Below, piece by piece: positions 1 to 10,017 of a DNA stretch of 64,000 nt. The position numbers were made by a program, and so were the translations under genes. The stretch lies in contig JAESIW010000208.1 of assembly GCA_016802295.1 (NCBI GenBank), positions 204,947 to 268,946 on the forward strand. Direction: 5' to 3'. The notes below the pieces were generated by a model. It was not told the origin of the DNA. It did no database searches and saw only the letters and a list, made by a program, of their open reading frames with translations. The stretch's first letter is position 1. Every line of letters begins with the position of its first letter. Source of the DNA: Brachionus rotundiformis. Its lineage: Eukaryota; Rotifera; Eurotatoria; Ploima; Brachionidae.

Positions 1-849
1 ATAGATATCAACCTCAAGTACAAATCAGTTAGTTACAGTAACGATACTTCTGGCAAAGGATTCGAAGGTGTTCTAAACTTTCCACAAGCTCAAGAGGAAC
101 CTAAAAAGTCTATTCGGTGCAAATACCTCGGGTGTACCAAGGTAAAAAAGGCCTCTGGTATGCCAACATTAAACGATGCTATAGACAAAATTTACGCCAA
201 ATGTTTAATTGAGTACAGAAAAGCCAAACGGGAAAAACAAATTAAGATCTATGAGCAAAGAATGAAGCAAAATTTAGACGAAGACATGCACAATTTGAAC
301 TTGGATGATGTGGTTGGGGATGACGATGTTGATGACTATGATTATGATGATGAAAATGACATTGATAATTCGGTGTCTTTCGACAACTTGTCAGAGATTA
401 GCTGCGGCAGGAATTTGGGCTCAGATGTGAATGTAATCATATCCCCATCAAGCATACTGGTCAAGAGAGCCTATGACAAAGAGCCTTCGGGTCTTTCACT
501 AAATTATAATGAAACCAATTCAATTGTAGAGTGTCGTTTACGCTACCTAAGCTTTATGGGAATTTCTACAGATATCAGAATATGCGGCTTTATTATGCAA
601 AATGCGGATGCTACATTCAGTTGTCATGGTTTTATGTGCGAGGATTCATCAGCACTTTTGTGCAAAACCATCGAAGCAGCCTGTAAATTAAGATACCAAA
701 AGTGCTTGGACGCTCATCCAGAGGCCTATCAAACAACTCAAATGAGAAACGATGCCAAAAATACTCGATTAACTAATTATTTGACATCTCAATTAAGAAA
801 TGTATTTGATAATTTTAAAACTAGAAATTTATTTTCCAAAACTAATTAA
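1..849 (+). CDS. Fe65: FE65/APBB-like adaptor, C-terminal part with second PTB domain (5' end outside window)
   Basis: The frame is open from base 1 to the TAA at 847-849 (282 codons), so this is the 3' end of a longer gene. The first in-frame ATG (160) lies inside the PTB fold and is not the real start. The PTB begins with IRCKYLGCTKVKKASG (codons 39-54) and ends with the strongly FE65-like block CRLRYLSFMGISTDIRICGF ... FSCHGFMCEDSSALL and AACKLRYQKCLDAHPE. In FE65 proteins the second PTB binds the cytoplasmic tail of the amyloid precursor protein family; that role is family knowledge. Oddity: between the first helix and the strand starting VIISPSSILV there is an insertion of about 60 residues, basic then very acidic (D/E/N-rich, codons about 80-135), which vertebrate FE65 lacks. 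The upstream WW domain and PTB1 would lie left of the window. Confidence 0.88.
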   Translation: MDINLKYKSVSYSNDTSGKGFEGVLNFPQAQEEPKKSIRCKYLGCTKVKKASGMPTLNDAIDKIYAKCLIEYRKAKREKQIKIYEQRMKQNLDEDMHNLNLDDVVGDDDVDDYDYDDENDIDNSVSFDNLSEISCGRNLGSDVNVIISPSSILVKRAYDKEPSGLSLNYNETNSIVECRLRYLSFMGISTDIRICGFIMQNADATFSCHGFMCEDSSALLCKTIEAACKLRYQKCLDAHPEAYQTTQMRNDAKNTRLTNYLTSQLRNVFDNFKTRNLFSKTN

Positions 850-1190
850 AGCATTTATTCATCACTTAACCTTAATCTAGTCTATTTTTTTAAATGTTGT
901 TTTTTTTTAAGAATTTTAATAATTTTTTTTTATTAACAAATTATTTTCAAATAAATTTTAAATTTTTAAATTTTTTAAATAGTTTGAATAATAAATGGAT
1001 TAATTTGTACTCGATTTTTTTTGTCAATTGTGTCAAAAATCAAAAAATAAAAATACCAAATGCATCTAACTATTGAAGTTATTGAACATTTTTAGATTGA
1101 TGAGATATTCCAATGATTTTGCAATCTGATCTATTGATCTATGTTAAGATAAGAATAATGTCCGTGATAATCAACAAAAACAACTATATT
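850..1190. other. AT-rich 3' flank, no gene seen
   Basis: Extremely T/A-rich sequence following the FE65 stop. A 60-codon Phe/Asn-rich open frame at 894-1076 is what T-rich DNA gives by chance and is not annotated. Confidence 0.7.
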
Positions 1191-1194
1191 ATAC

Positions 1195-1615
1195 AAAAAA
1201 ATAAAGTCCGAAAGGGCAGTCTGTTAAACTGGAAGAACCTACCGCCATACTAACTTAGATTTCGGGTGAACAGGCACATTAAAAAATGCCTGTTTAAAGT
1301 CCAATTTAATATACCAGAGATGTTTCCAACCTGGTATACGGATTTAAGTGCCAATTTTGGCAGTGTGATGATCTTACTAAGAGCTGAGAAATCAGCTATA
1401 GGCCTTACCTTAGAGCCGGGTCTCTCAACGAGAAAGAAGGTTCCGCAATAGCGGGTTGGCTTAGATATTTTTACCTCTTCTATAATGTTAGCCTTAAGGA
1501 GATTCTTAATTACAAGGTCTCGGTTAGGGTCGGATTAGTTATTTTAGACTTGAAACCTTTAGTCCTGGCCGACCCATATTCTGAGACCCTGTTTAATCTT
1601 ACTGTAGAAGCCCCT
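1195..1615 (-). pseudogene. Reverse-transcriptase relic (DIRS/Ty3-like)
   Basis: Read on the minus strand this gives RT fingers/palm features: a stretch with LLKANIIEEVKISKP, then FFLVERPGSKVRPIADFSAL (the K-x-R-P-x-x-D-F signature), then PKLALKSVYQVG and a block ending FFQFNRLPF, which precedes the lost catalytic YxDD region. There is an in-frame TAG inside the block after the VRPIADFSAL motif, and the frame shifts by one near 1530, so it is dead. The QFNRLPF style fits DIRS-type or some Ty3-type elements; I cannot separate the two. No repeats or integrase were found around it. Confidence 0.7.
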
Positions 1616-1619
1616 TGGA

Positions 1620-2325
1620 ATCCTAAATTTTTTTATATATTTCTATAACCATAATAAAGACCTTAATCATGCTCATAATGTTTTCTTGATGTATTATCGA
1701 TGTATTATTGGAATATTCAAAAAAAATGACTATCTTTTATAATACTTCAATAAATTCACTCTATAGACTAAAAATCAAGCTAAAGAGCTTTCTCAAAGGA
1801 AATACAGTATTTGAATATTGATAATTTTTCCGAGTCTGGATCTCAAAATTTAAAAAAATAAATTTTTTCTAAAATCATCCATTATATTATTTTTCTGAAA
1901 AAATGCGAAATTTATTTTTTAAATTCAGAATAGAAAATAATAAATATAAATTATTTTGGCTTATTTTAAATAAAAAATAATTAAAATTAATTTATTTTGT
2001 CAAAAAAATAATAGCAAAAATAAATTAATTTAAAAGGCTTCTGCTAATTAGTGGAAAAGATTGAAAAATTTAGTTCCAAGAAAGAAATATTATAAAAAAT
2101 CAAAAGTTAAAATGAAAAATTTTAAAAATTGGTTATTATTTTGGGTCTTGGTCATTTGGAAATTGTGCCAAAGTATTTAATGCTAAAGCTTTTTTTTTTT
2201 AATGAAAATTGATTTTCAGGTAGTTACTTTTATGAAAAAAGAAATGTCCTTATTGAACAACCTTTTAGTTCAAATATTTTAATCAAACAAATCGAAAATT
2301 TAAAAAATATAAACTGTCTACATCA
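1620..2325. other. AT-rich intergenic, nothing recognised
   Basis: Long A/T tracts with frequent stops in all frames. I see no exon, RNA gene or repeat with recognisable ends. Confidence 0.6.
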
Positions 2326-2574
2326 ATGCACCGTAGACGTAAAATAAAATGTAAATAATGTAATAAATGTAATGTAAATGGCACCAAAGTTTCATCTCTT
2401 AACACTGGCGTAGATAATCCAGTTGATGTTATATATAAAGAATATTGCTATTTTGGAAAAAGTAATTATCTCACTGACTCGAATGGTTATTTTGATGTTG
2501 ATGATATTAAATTTTTTAATGCTGAATTAAGTGAAACTCAAGTAGAATCGGAAGTAAATTTTGGTACTTATTAA
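2326..2574 (+). pseudogene. Decayed coding segment of unknown origin
   Basis: An 83-codon frame beginning ATG and ending TAA is interrupted by a TAA at 2356-2358. It starts with a basic run, has Cys pairs (KCK, then CNKCNVNG) and continues as well-mixed protein-like sequence ending ELSETQVESEVNFGTY. Amino-acid composition is much more protein-like than the surrounding A/T. A transposon protein fragment is possible, but no family was recognised. Confidence 0.4.
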
Positions 2575-3409
2575 AGTTTTTGATGAGTAATAATTAATTG
2601 TATTACTATTTAAAAAATACAAGTCGAAATCAAATAATTTTTAACAGAAAATTATTTTAATATTTTTAAATTATTTTTTTAATTTTGATTTTTGAAAAAT
2701 ATTTCACAAATATACGATGGTAAAAATCTAAAGAAAAAATCCTCGCCATGTTAAAACATCTGTATATGAGGTAAAAAGGAGTTAAGATAGGGCTATCAAC
2801 TAGTTTAAAGTAGACATATCTTTTTTATTAAACTAATAAAATTTTGGGAATTTAATTAGATTTAATTATAATTTTTAAAATAAATCTTAAAGTTTTTTGT
2901 TTTTATATTCATAATTTTTTCATGAGAAATTCTTTTAATTTGTAAATAAAGAATCGCGATCCACAGGACAAATTTTAAATTCGAATTTTAATTTCATATT
3001 TCAAATATATTTTTATTTTCAAATAAATATTTTAGTGATTTTTGATTCAGATTTATTAAAAAATTCACTTCATTAACTTAAGCCAACTTGATGATACATT
3101 CTACTTTATAAGCTTTTTCAAACACTTTCCTTGATATATTTTAGCCTAAATTTACTTGCTCTTCCTATTTATAAATATTCGTATCTAATTGATATTTGAT
3201 TAATATCAATTAATAAATGAGATAAATATTATTAGCTGTTAACTAGATAGAATATTTCAACTTGTGTTTAAATTACAAAGAGAAAATCCAAATGGAATTC
3301 CCGGCTGTTTGAAGGGCTCATATTCATCCTATCCATTTTTTAAAGCAATTTGATATTTCATTTACAAAAAACAAAACTAATATTTAATATAAATTTATGA
3401 AATTATTAT
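2575..3409. other. AT-rich intergenic, nothing recognised
   Basis: No open frame with protein-like composition and no clear repeat boundaries. The stretch ends at the ATT-tailed repeat at about 3410. Confidence 0.6.
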
Positions 3410-3495
3410 TATTATTATAAAAAAGCTACAGCAAGACTAGCTTGCGGGGGCGGCCTACATGAGAGGTCGCCTATGGTAGCTCATTGCACATAATG
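3410..3495 (-). repeat. 3' end of a LINE-like element with (AAT)n tail
   Basis: A short ATT microsatellite on the plus strand is followed by a GC-richer block (tagcttgcgggggcggcc ... gaggtcgcctatggtagctc) that stands out from the flanks. On the minus strand this is a GC-rich 3' UTR ending in (AAT)n, the usual end of CR1/RTE-type LINEs. No coding part is left. Confidence 0.5.
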
Positions 3496-3600
3496 AGATA
3501 AAAGACTGATAGAAATATACAATAAGAATTTTAGGGTTAAGGAGTTAATTTTTACAAGAATAAAAAAAGAAAAACTGGGATTCAAACAAATTAATTTTTA

Positions 3601-3715
3601 CCGTATTCGATTTTGCTGCAGTATAAGCTAAGACATGAAACCTATATTTTTTTTTCATAATATGAATAAAATATACTTTGATTAATGGTCCAAAAGCTGG
3701 TAGCTAAGCTAATAT
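3601..3715. mobile_element. Degenerate MITE, relative of the element at 12322-12482
   Basis: It starts after TA (3599-3600) with ccgtattcga and shares, in the same order, tgctgca, aagctaagacatg and tccaaaagctggtagct with the intact 161-bp MITE at 12322-12482. The right terminal inverted repeat is no longer recognisable. Confidence 0.55.
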
Positions 3716-4622
3716 AATATTGTAAACCCGTGTTCACGGCTCTAAGAATAAAGCTCAAGTCCAATTTTTTTGTATTAGAGTTTAATACATCGTTTAACGA
3801 TTAAAATTATACTAGCTAGAAAAGCCAAATTTAAGCTTTTTTCTACTTCTAAATAACTCTACAATTGGTAAGTACATTTTTATAGTAAATTAAAGGTAGA
3901 ATTAAGGAGGAAATAAAAAAATTAATACTGTAAAGTCTCGATCTGGACTTTAGGGATTTAAGCCAGGAAATAAGTAAAACTATTAGATTTAGTTAAAGTT
4001 TATTAAATGGAATCCCAAGTTATAACAAATAGTTAGTGGTTTATATAGTGGCTAGAACGTGTGTTGTAGTTGCAGTTACTTAGAACATGCAACTCTAAGT
4101 AACATATAGAGACATGTCAAAGACTTGGGTCTTAACAATACGATAATTGGATTTGAATTATCAAGAGATAAAATTTTTAATTTATATTTGTCTGATAATT
4201 TTTCCATTCTCATCACGTGGAATCTTTTTTCTTCCTCTTTTTTTTGAAACTGCTTCAGTTTTTTCGGTACTTACCGCTTTTGAATTTGATTTAAAACCTG
4301 AATTTACATCTTAATATTTTAAAACATAGCGTCCTGTTACCTGAGGATTTGAATTTCGAGCCAGTTGAGTTTTTAAAGGAGTCAAAATTTTATTAGAGCA
4401 TAATCGTACTCAATTGCAGCTAGATCGATTACAGAGTGAACATTTTTCTACTTTTTCTAGAAACCCTATTAGAAATCACATTTTGACTCCTTTGAATATT
4501 CAACTAGCTCGAAATTAGAATTGTGAATTCTAGTAGTGTTCCTAAAAAAAAAAAGAAAAAGTAGTCTGAGTCGTGAAAATGAGTTTACGATAAATAATAA
4601 TTTAGATTAAAATTTTTTAAAC
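3716..4622. other. Intergenic, nothing recognised
   Basis: Mixed A/T-rich sequence. Around 4360-4510 there is a weak inverted repeat (gagccagttgagtttttaaa against its complement near 4480-4515), probably the remnant of a fold-back element. No gene seen. Confidence 0.45.
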
Positions 4623-4624
4623 TA

Positions 4625-5044
4625 CCGTAAACTCGGATTTATAGACGCAACATCTGCTTCAAGAATGATACCATGCTAAAAAAAAATCAAAATTAATTTT
4701 TTCGAGTTTAAGGCAGGGTTAGGTATTACATGCATGGTAAAGCCAGAACTTGACCGTATAACAGCATGCAATTTTTTATATAAAATTTGCTGGATGCGCT
4801 TATACCAAAGTAAATGAAATAGACTTTACCTATTAACGCATTTAATTTTTTTTGGTCGCGTTCATATTAAAAAAATGCTTGCTGTTATACGGTCAAGTTC
4901 TGGCTTTACCATGCATGTAATACCTAACCCTGCCTTAAACTCATCAAAATTAATTTTGATTTTTTTTAACATGATCCTCTACGGTATAACCGCGTCGCGC
5001 TTATATATCTTCTAGATGCTGCGTCTATAAATCCGAGTTTACGG
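4625..5044. mobile_element. 420-bp fold-back MITE with TA target duplication
   Basis: Both ends carry the same 25-base inverted repeat starting ccgtaaactcgg, flanked by TA (4623-4624 and 5045-5046). Inside, a second pair of arms of roughly 90 bp is nearly identical in inverted orientation (about 4675-4775 against 4875-4975; for example gtttaaggcagggttaggta and its complement). The element could therefore fold into a long stem with a small asymmetric centre. There is no coding capacity. TA duplication and the CCGTA end place it with Tc1/mariner-superfamily non-autonomous elements. Confidence 0.85.
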
Positions 5045-5269
5045 TAAAGACGAATCTTTTTTTAATAACTATACTATATAATAGTTAAATAAAATTAAAA
5101 AATTAATTTATAAAAGTTTAATATTTTAAAATAATTGGTATATTCAGTGGCTCAAGTATTTTAAATGGACAAAAGTTTGTTGTTTTCTCTATACCAATAG
5201 CTCACTGAGAACAAATAAAATAGATTCTTTAGAATTGGGAAAGTTCCAATATCAGGGCATTGGAAAGAT

Positions 5270-5372
5270 TCATTTTTCACAAAATTCACCACCATAACCA
5301 TTATGGCATTCGCATGTGCAAGTTTTTTTACTCACATTTGAGTCTGGCGTATCAGGGACACATTTCTTACCA
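5270..5372 (-). pseudogene. EGF-like exon remnant
   Basis: Minus-strand reading gives KKCVPDTPDSNV, then TCTCECHNGYGGEFCEK and a TGA at 5270-5272. The C-x-C-x4-GYGGEFC spacing is the second half of an EGF module. The frame closes upstream with a TGA and no matching splice acceptor is seen, so it is most likely a broken exon of a secreted or membrane EGF-repeat protein, perhaps related to the plus-strand EGF relic at 6340-6980. Confidence 0.5.
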
Positions 5373-5821
5373 AACAATAATCAATAGATATTTCTAAAGA
5401 ATATGGAAGAGAATACTTTGAATAGTTTACTTTTTGAAAATCAAAGAATGAGGCACAAAATCGCCTTGGCTATCAATATTGTAAATTAAAAATAATGAAA
5501 AAGATATCGTCTAATATTAATTATAAAAATTTTTTTACTTAAATTATTTATTTTTTAAGCGATTAAAAAATTTAATATAATTTAAGGAATTAAGTAAAAT
5601 TTAATATTTTAACAAAAAATTTGATCCTATAAAAAGTTTAAAAAACACGATCCAATTATGAATAAATTACATTAAAGGCTCGTTTATTGATTTATAAGTT
5701 TTAAATAACATTATTTTAAAAAAGTTTTGTTAATCTTAATACAAATTAAAATCTTCTCTATAAAAGAAAAAAAATTATCTGTATCATCACCAATTTAAAA
5801 GAATAAAAAAAGTTAATTAAA

Positions 5822-6242
5822 ATGAAATTGTTGGTGTTTATTTCAATTATTTTGTCAGTCAAGAGCTGTTACGGTCTTGTTTGCTATTCATGTAATTCTG
5901 GACAAAACCCTAAATGTGGTGAAGATATGACCGACGTAAGCACAATTGGCATCTCTACATGTCAAAGAGATGACAAATTTTGTGTCACATTTTACAATAG
6001 ATTTGACAACAATAGCAAGTTTATTTCATTTCTTTCTTTTAAGATAAAATTAAAAATTTATTTTTATAGACATTTACAGAGGTTGTTCGGGATCTTTCTA
6101 CACACCTGAACAATTGGAAACAGTCAATAACATTTGTGTCTTAGATCCGTTTACAAAAAGTTTATTTTGCAGTTGTAATGATGGCGATTTGTGTAACAGA
6201 GGCAAAATTGGATCATTGGAAATAGCCAGTAAGAAAATATAG
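5822..6242 (+). CDS. Ly6/quiver-like secreted three-finger protein
   Basis: Two exons, 5822-6018 and 6080-6242, join across a 61-bp GT-AG intron to give 119 residues. Residues 1-18 are a clear signal peptide. The mature part opens with LVCYSCNSGQNPKC and closes with FCSCNDGDLCN, the classic first CxxC and last C-C-N of Ly6/uPAR folds; cysteine number and length fit quiver/sleepless-type proteins. Those proteins are usually GPI-anchored modulators of ion channels or receptors. Here no hydrophobic GPI tail follows: the frame stops eleven residues after CN. A good donor (gtaag at 6230) lies just before that stop, so a further exon coding an anchor is possible, but I could not find one. Confidence 0.8.
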
Positions 6243-6339
6243 TAAACTATGCATACTTTTTTAAAGTTTTTTCAATATATTTAATAAAATTATTTAAAAT
6301 ATGTCAAATTAATAGTCTGATAAGTAAAAAATAAAAAAT

Positions 6340-6979
6340 TTTTGCCAAGATAAAGATGAGTTTTTAAGTAATATCTGTTTAAATTGTGGTACATGTAATG
6401 ATTTATGTGACAAATATGAATGCGATTGTGCTGCCGATTTCACCCAAAAATTGTGACTCTTACGAACTTCTGGTTAAGATGGCATAAATTGGGCTAATGA
6501 TAATTATGAATGTGTCACAGTTGATTGTACAGACTTCATTGGTTACTACACTTGTACCTGTGATAGAGTATTTGAAGGAAAAGATTATGAAAGTGACATT
6601 GATGAATGCGCAAGTAACCCATGACAAAATACAGCCACTTGGAATGATCTTGAAAATGGCTACAATTGTACTTGCTTGGCAGGTTACCCTGGAATAAACT
6701 GCGAAACTAACATAGACGAATGTGCATCGAATCAATGCAAAAATGGAAGATATGATTGTGCATGTCAACCTGGATTTAATATAATGAAGTAAAAAAATTG
6801 TAAAATAAAAAATGTGGTCATTTATTTTGTCTACCAACTCATATTAATGAAAGTAATTTAGGAAATTGTTTTATAGACAAAAAAATGACTACTATTGCGA
6901 TTGTGGTAAAAGTGGTAAATAAGAAGGCTTTATTGGTAAAAATTGTGATGAAGTAACACCGCCAAAACCATGTGATTGA
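6340..6979 (+). pseudogene. Decayed EGF-repeat protein
   Basis: The plus strand encodes successive calcium-binding EGF modules: ICLNCGTCNDLCDKYECDC, then YYTCTCDRVFEGKDYESDID, [49 protein letters not shown] and YCDCGKSGK-stop-EGFIGKNCD. The D-I-D-E-C starts and C-x-C-x-G-Y ends are typical of Notch/crumbs/fibropellin-type arrays. In-frame stops occur, one (TGA at about 6622) exactly where a Cys codon is expected, and the frame shifts between modules. It lies just downstream of the Ly6-like gene in the same orientation. Decay looks genuine rather than a sequencing slip because several independent lesions occur outside homopolymers. Confidence 0.8.
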
Positions 6980-6984
6980 TCACC

Positions 6985-7165
6985 AGCGGTGAAATATATT
7001 CTAAAACCGGAGTGAATTACTTATATCTAAAATACTTGGAACCACTGAATTACAACTATTGTTTCACTATAATCCAAGTACTAACACTGGTACTTGAACA
7101 TTTCTATCAGATTTTACCAACTATTAAGGCATTACATGATCTAATATTTAAATTTATTCTTTTAG
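6985..7165 (+). pseudogene. Probable continuation of the EGF-repeat relic
   Basis: Protein-like fragments such as SELLISKILGTTELQLLFHY and NPSTNTGT-stop-TFLSDFTNY can be read, again with stops. They look like part of a large extracellular protein but match no domain I recognise. Confidence 0.35.
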
Positions 7166-7169
7166 AGAA

Positions 7170-7270
7170 ATATTGATTTAGAGACAGTCAGATACAGCTA
7201 GTCTAGGTAGTTGCCGAGTTCGGAGCCATTAAGTTCCCAAAGAGGTTGAACAAGTTGACTATTTTATAAA
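7170..7270 (-). repeat. Truncated second copy of the gene end at 7890-8120
   Basis: On the minus strand the blocks cggcaactacctagacta, acttaatggct, tttgggaac and tctctaaatcaatattt appear in the same order as at 7890-8120, with about 63 bases missing in the middle. It is a partial duplicate of the last exon and 3' flank of the minus-strand gene at 7998-8415. The LINE fragment 7277-7890 lies exactly between the two copies. Confidence 0.7.
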
Positions 7271-7276
7271 CCTGGG

Positions 7277-7890
7277 ATGTCGTGTGACAAACGATTCGAA
7301 ATCGAGTTCAGAGATCCAAAGAAGAATAGTTCTTGGAGCTTACAGATTTCAATAAAGAATTCAATAAAGAATAAACCGGAAATTAGTTTTAGAACAAATA
7401 GAAAGATTTATCTAGCTACAGTAAAGGCAACTACCATGTATGGTGCAGAGTCGTGGACATGCAGTCTTTCTGACTATCAAAAACTAAATAGTTTTCACAA
7501 AAGACGCTTGATGCAGATAGTTGGTCCTCAAAGAATTGAAAGAATTGGATTGACAGAACAAAAACTCTACAATCAAACAAAGACTGTCTCACTTGATAAA
7601 ATCTTCAGAACAATAAGGCTAAGATGGGCAGGACATGTACGACGAATTTTGAACACACGTTTACCAAAGATTGTTCTATTTGGTGATATTTTGAGTGGAA
7701 AGCGTGGAAGAGGAAGACCAGAAAGAGAGTGGACAGATTGCTAAAAAGAGGACTGTGAGAGACCTGGAATTGTCTGGTCAAAATGGGTGAATGAGTCGAA
7801 GAAACGCGAGAAATGGCGCATCAAAATCTCGTCCCTAACCTCAAACAGATGAGGATAAAGGATCCCTTATTATTATTATTATTATTATTC
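7277..7890 (+). mobile_element. Non-LTR retrotransposon 3' fragment with (TTA)n tail
   Basis: The 155-codon frame 7277-7744 is the post-RT region of a LINE polymerase: YGAESWTCSLSDYQKLNSFH, RRLMQIVGPQ, IRLRWAGHVRRI, RLPKIVLFGDIL and GKRGRGRPEREWTD are its hallmarks (x-RWxGHVxR and G-x-RGRPxxRW). The RT core is missing, so this is a 5'-truncated copy. A non-coding 3' part with LINE-like composition ends in (TTA)7 at about 7867-7889. The element does not begin with its own start codon; the listed ATG is arbitrary. Confidence 0.85.
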
Positions 7891-7997
7891 TAGGGAAATA
7901 TTGATTTAGAGACAAGACTCTTGATTTGTGGTACCAAGTTAGTCTAGGTAGTTGCCGAGTTTGAGAAGCCATTAAGTGCTCAAATGAGTGACTCTGT

Positions 7998-8415
7998 TTA
8001 TGATGAATTAATCTTCTTAGAGAAAGACACCGTCATAACTCTAGCAAAGCCGTTCCCAAACCCGGTTGAAAAAGAGGAATTTGGAATATCAACTGTTTTA
8101 TCATGATTCTTTTCTGGAGCTAAAATATTCTCATCTTGTTTATCGTTTTCTTTAATCAGCTTTCTTTGTTCATTTCTAAAACATTTTTGAACATTTTATA
8201 ATTAAAATTTGAATTAAAGCTAATATTGCTATAGATTTATAGCAATATATACCTGATTCGAGTCAAAAAATATAAAAATCTTTCATTCCTTTGTCCCACC
8301 AAAATTTTCTTTTTGTGTTTTTTATCTTAAGGTCCAATTTGCTTAGAATTTCAATTGTACTTGGGGTCATTTCACTGTGAGCTTTATTTAAAATTTCAGT
8401 TAATAAATATTCCAA
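7998..8415 (-). CDS. Unrecognised protein, C-terminal two exons
   Basis: Downstream exon 7998-8175 (minus) reads NEQRKLIKENDKQDENILAP ... and ends VMTVSFSKKINSS before a TAA; its acceptor is tttttag at 8176-8177. The upstream exon ends at a good donor (8253|gtatat) and carries LTEILNKAHSEMTPSTIEIL and KFWWDKGMKDFYIF. The frames join only if the A6 run at 8265-8270 had seven bases; then KDFYIF runs straight into the next exon with matching phase (intron 77 bp). Either the assembly lacks one base or the gene is broken. The 5' end is unresolved beyond 8415. The product is charged and has no signal or membrane segment in the visible part. Confidence 0.5.
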
Positions 8416-8424
8416 TTAATTTCC

Positions 8425-9430
8425 ATTTACGTTTTTAGTTTATCAATAAGTAAATTTTAGCACTAGAAAACCTGGCTGATTAATTACAAAAATTTCAAAT
8501 TAAAATATCAAAAGAAATAGAAAAAATTTATTTAAAATATGATTAAAAAAGTTAAGTATTACTAGTTGATTTTAACTTTCTTAGAGTAATTTTTGATAAC
8601 TTTATTTCTTTGAGATAATATTCAAGTTTGAATACCTGAAATTTTCAAGTTGATTGATATGGAAATTTTAAAATTTCATTTTCACATTAATTAAAATAAA
8701 GTTTTTTTTTATCTTATTTTCATGCTTCAAACGCTAGGCTTAAAAGAAGATCCATCCTGTGTGTAATATATTATAGGACAATGAAAAGATTGCTTTAACT
8801 AATTCTTTATTTAACTTTAAAATTCGAGTATAAATAATAATATAAAAGAGTTTCTTATAAACTGAATCAAGTACGTGACAAGATTCTTAAAAGGAGTAAG
8901 GATACTTTTATAAACTGCCAAATAAGGTAAATGAATTAATTAATTATTTAAGATATCAGATAGTTATATGACATGTGTGGCCCGAGGATTTCCTTAAAAA
9001 TATTTAAATGAACAAAAATTAATAATAAATAAATTATCATGCCAATCATATAAATTTTTACATCAAAATTAATTATAGGATTAAGTGGCTCAAAAAATGA
9101 AGTAAAAAAAATTGAAAAAATTTAATGAATTCTTAACTTCTCTTTCAAAGACTAATCAGTGTGTTATCAAAATGAAAAATTAAAAAATTCATTAGGAATA
9201 CTTTATTTTTTGACTTATTTAATATTTTAAAAGAGTTAAAATTTTAAAATAATTTATTTAAAAACGAAAAATAATTATTTTATTTTTTAAATTATTTTAT
9301 ATGTCAAAGCTTAACATAAATTAATAGAAAAACCTTGCATACTTAAATAAATAAGGGCATTAAAACCTAATCAAATAATAAAAAAATAAAATTATCTGTT
9401 CTGAAATAAATTTCAATATTTATTTAAAAT
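8425..9430. other. AT-rich intergenic, nothing recognised
   Basis: Long A/T runs with no exon-like stretch on either strand. It includes the presumed 3' UTR of the membrane-protein gene ending at 9440. Confidence 0.55.
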
Positions 9431-9439
9431 ATAAATTAA

Positions 9440-10017
9440 TTAAACTTCTGTAATCACACAATTTTTATTGGCATAGTTTAAACTAGATTCTTTTTCTTTC
9501 AAGCAATTTTCAGATTCAGCTTCTTCTATTTCAGCTTGATCAGCTTTAGACTCCTGATCAATATCCTTATCTTTATCTTCGCTTAAATCATCTTCGCTTT
9601 TGAGAAAATTCCAGTTAACAACTCCTTTTTTGGGTTCTTGGACTTTTTTTTTATCTACCTCAATGAACCATACACTTTTGCTTTTCGGTTCAGACCTTCA
9701 AATTTTTTAAAATAATTAAAAAAAATAAATTTATAAATCTAAAAAGTGATCTCATATCTAAATCATTATCTTTTAATTAATTCACTTTTTTTAAACTCTT
9801 TTTCGAAATATAAACAAAATTACCATGGCTTTTTAAAAAATTTGTTATAAATAACATGCCATAATATGCACATACCAATGATAAAAAATATAATAACAAA
9901 AGAAATTCCCAAAATTCCAATTAAAACACCAATTTGTTTAGCGGTGTCTTGCTCTTCGATTTCATTGTGAAATGTAACTAAATAGCTTGGCCATATTTTG
10001 GTAGAATTTTGGTTCAT
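9440..10017 (-). CDS. Small single-pass membrane protein with acidic tail
   Basis: Two exons, 10017-9824 and 9695-9440, join in phase across a 128-bp intron (ATG|GTAATT ... GAAG) to give 149 residues. Residues 1-27 are polar, then a strong membrane helix (IGVLIGILGISFVIIFFIIG, about 29-58 with its flank) is followed by basic YNKFFKKPW, predicting N-out/C-in topology. The cytoplasmic part is Lys/Asp/Glu-rich (SEDDLSEDKDKDID) and ends CVITEV, which resembles a class I PDZ-binding C terminus only loosely. No family recognised. Upstream is a long AT-rich stretch, so the start at 10017 is the first plausible ATG. Confidence 0.7.

Noticed and set aside
894..1076. 60-codon Phe/Asn-rich frame
   Set aside because: T-rich 3' flank of FE65; composition expected from poly-T DNA.
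6460..6837. 125-codon minus-strand frame opposite the EGF relic
   Set aside because: Complement of Cys/Asp-rich EGF code gives Ile/Thr/Ser-rich pseudo-membrane protein; the plus strand explains the region.
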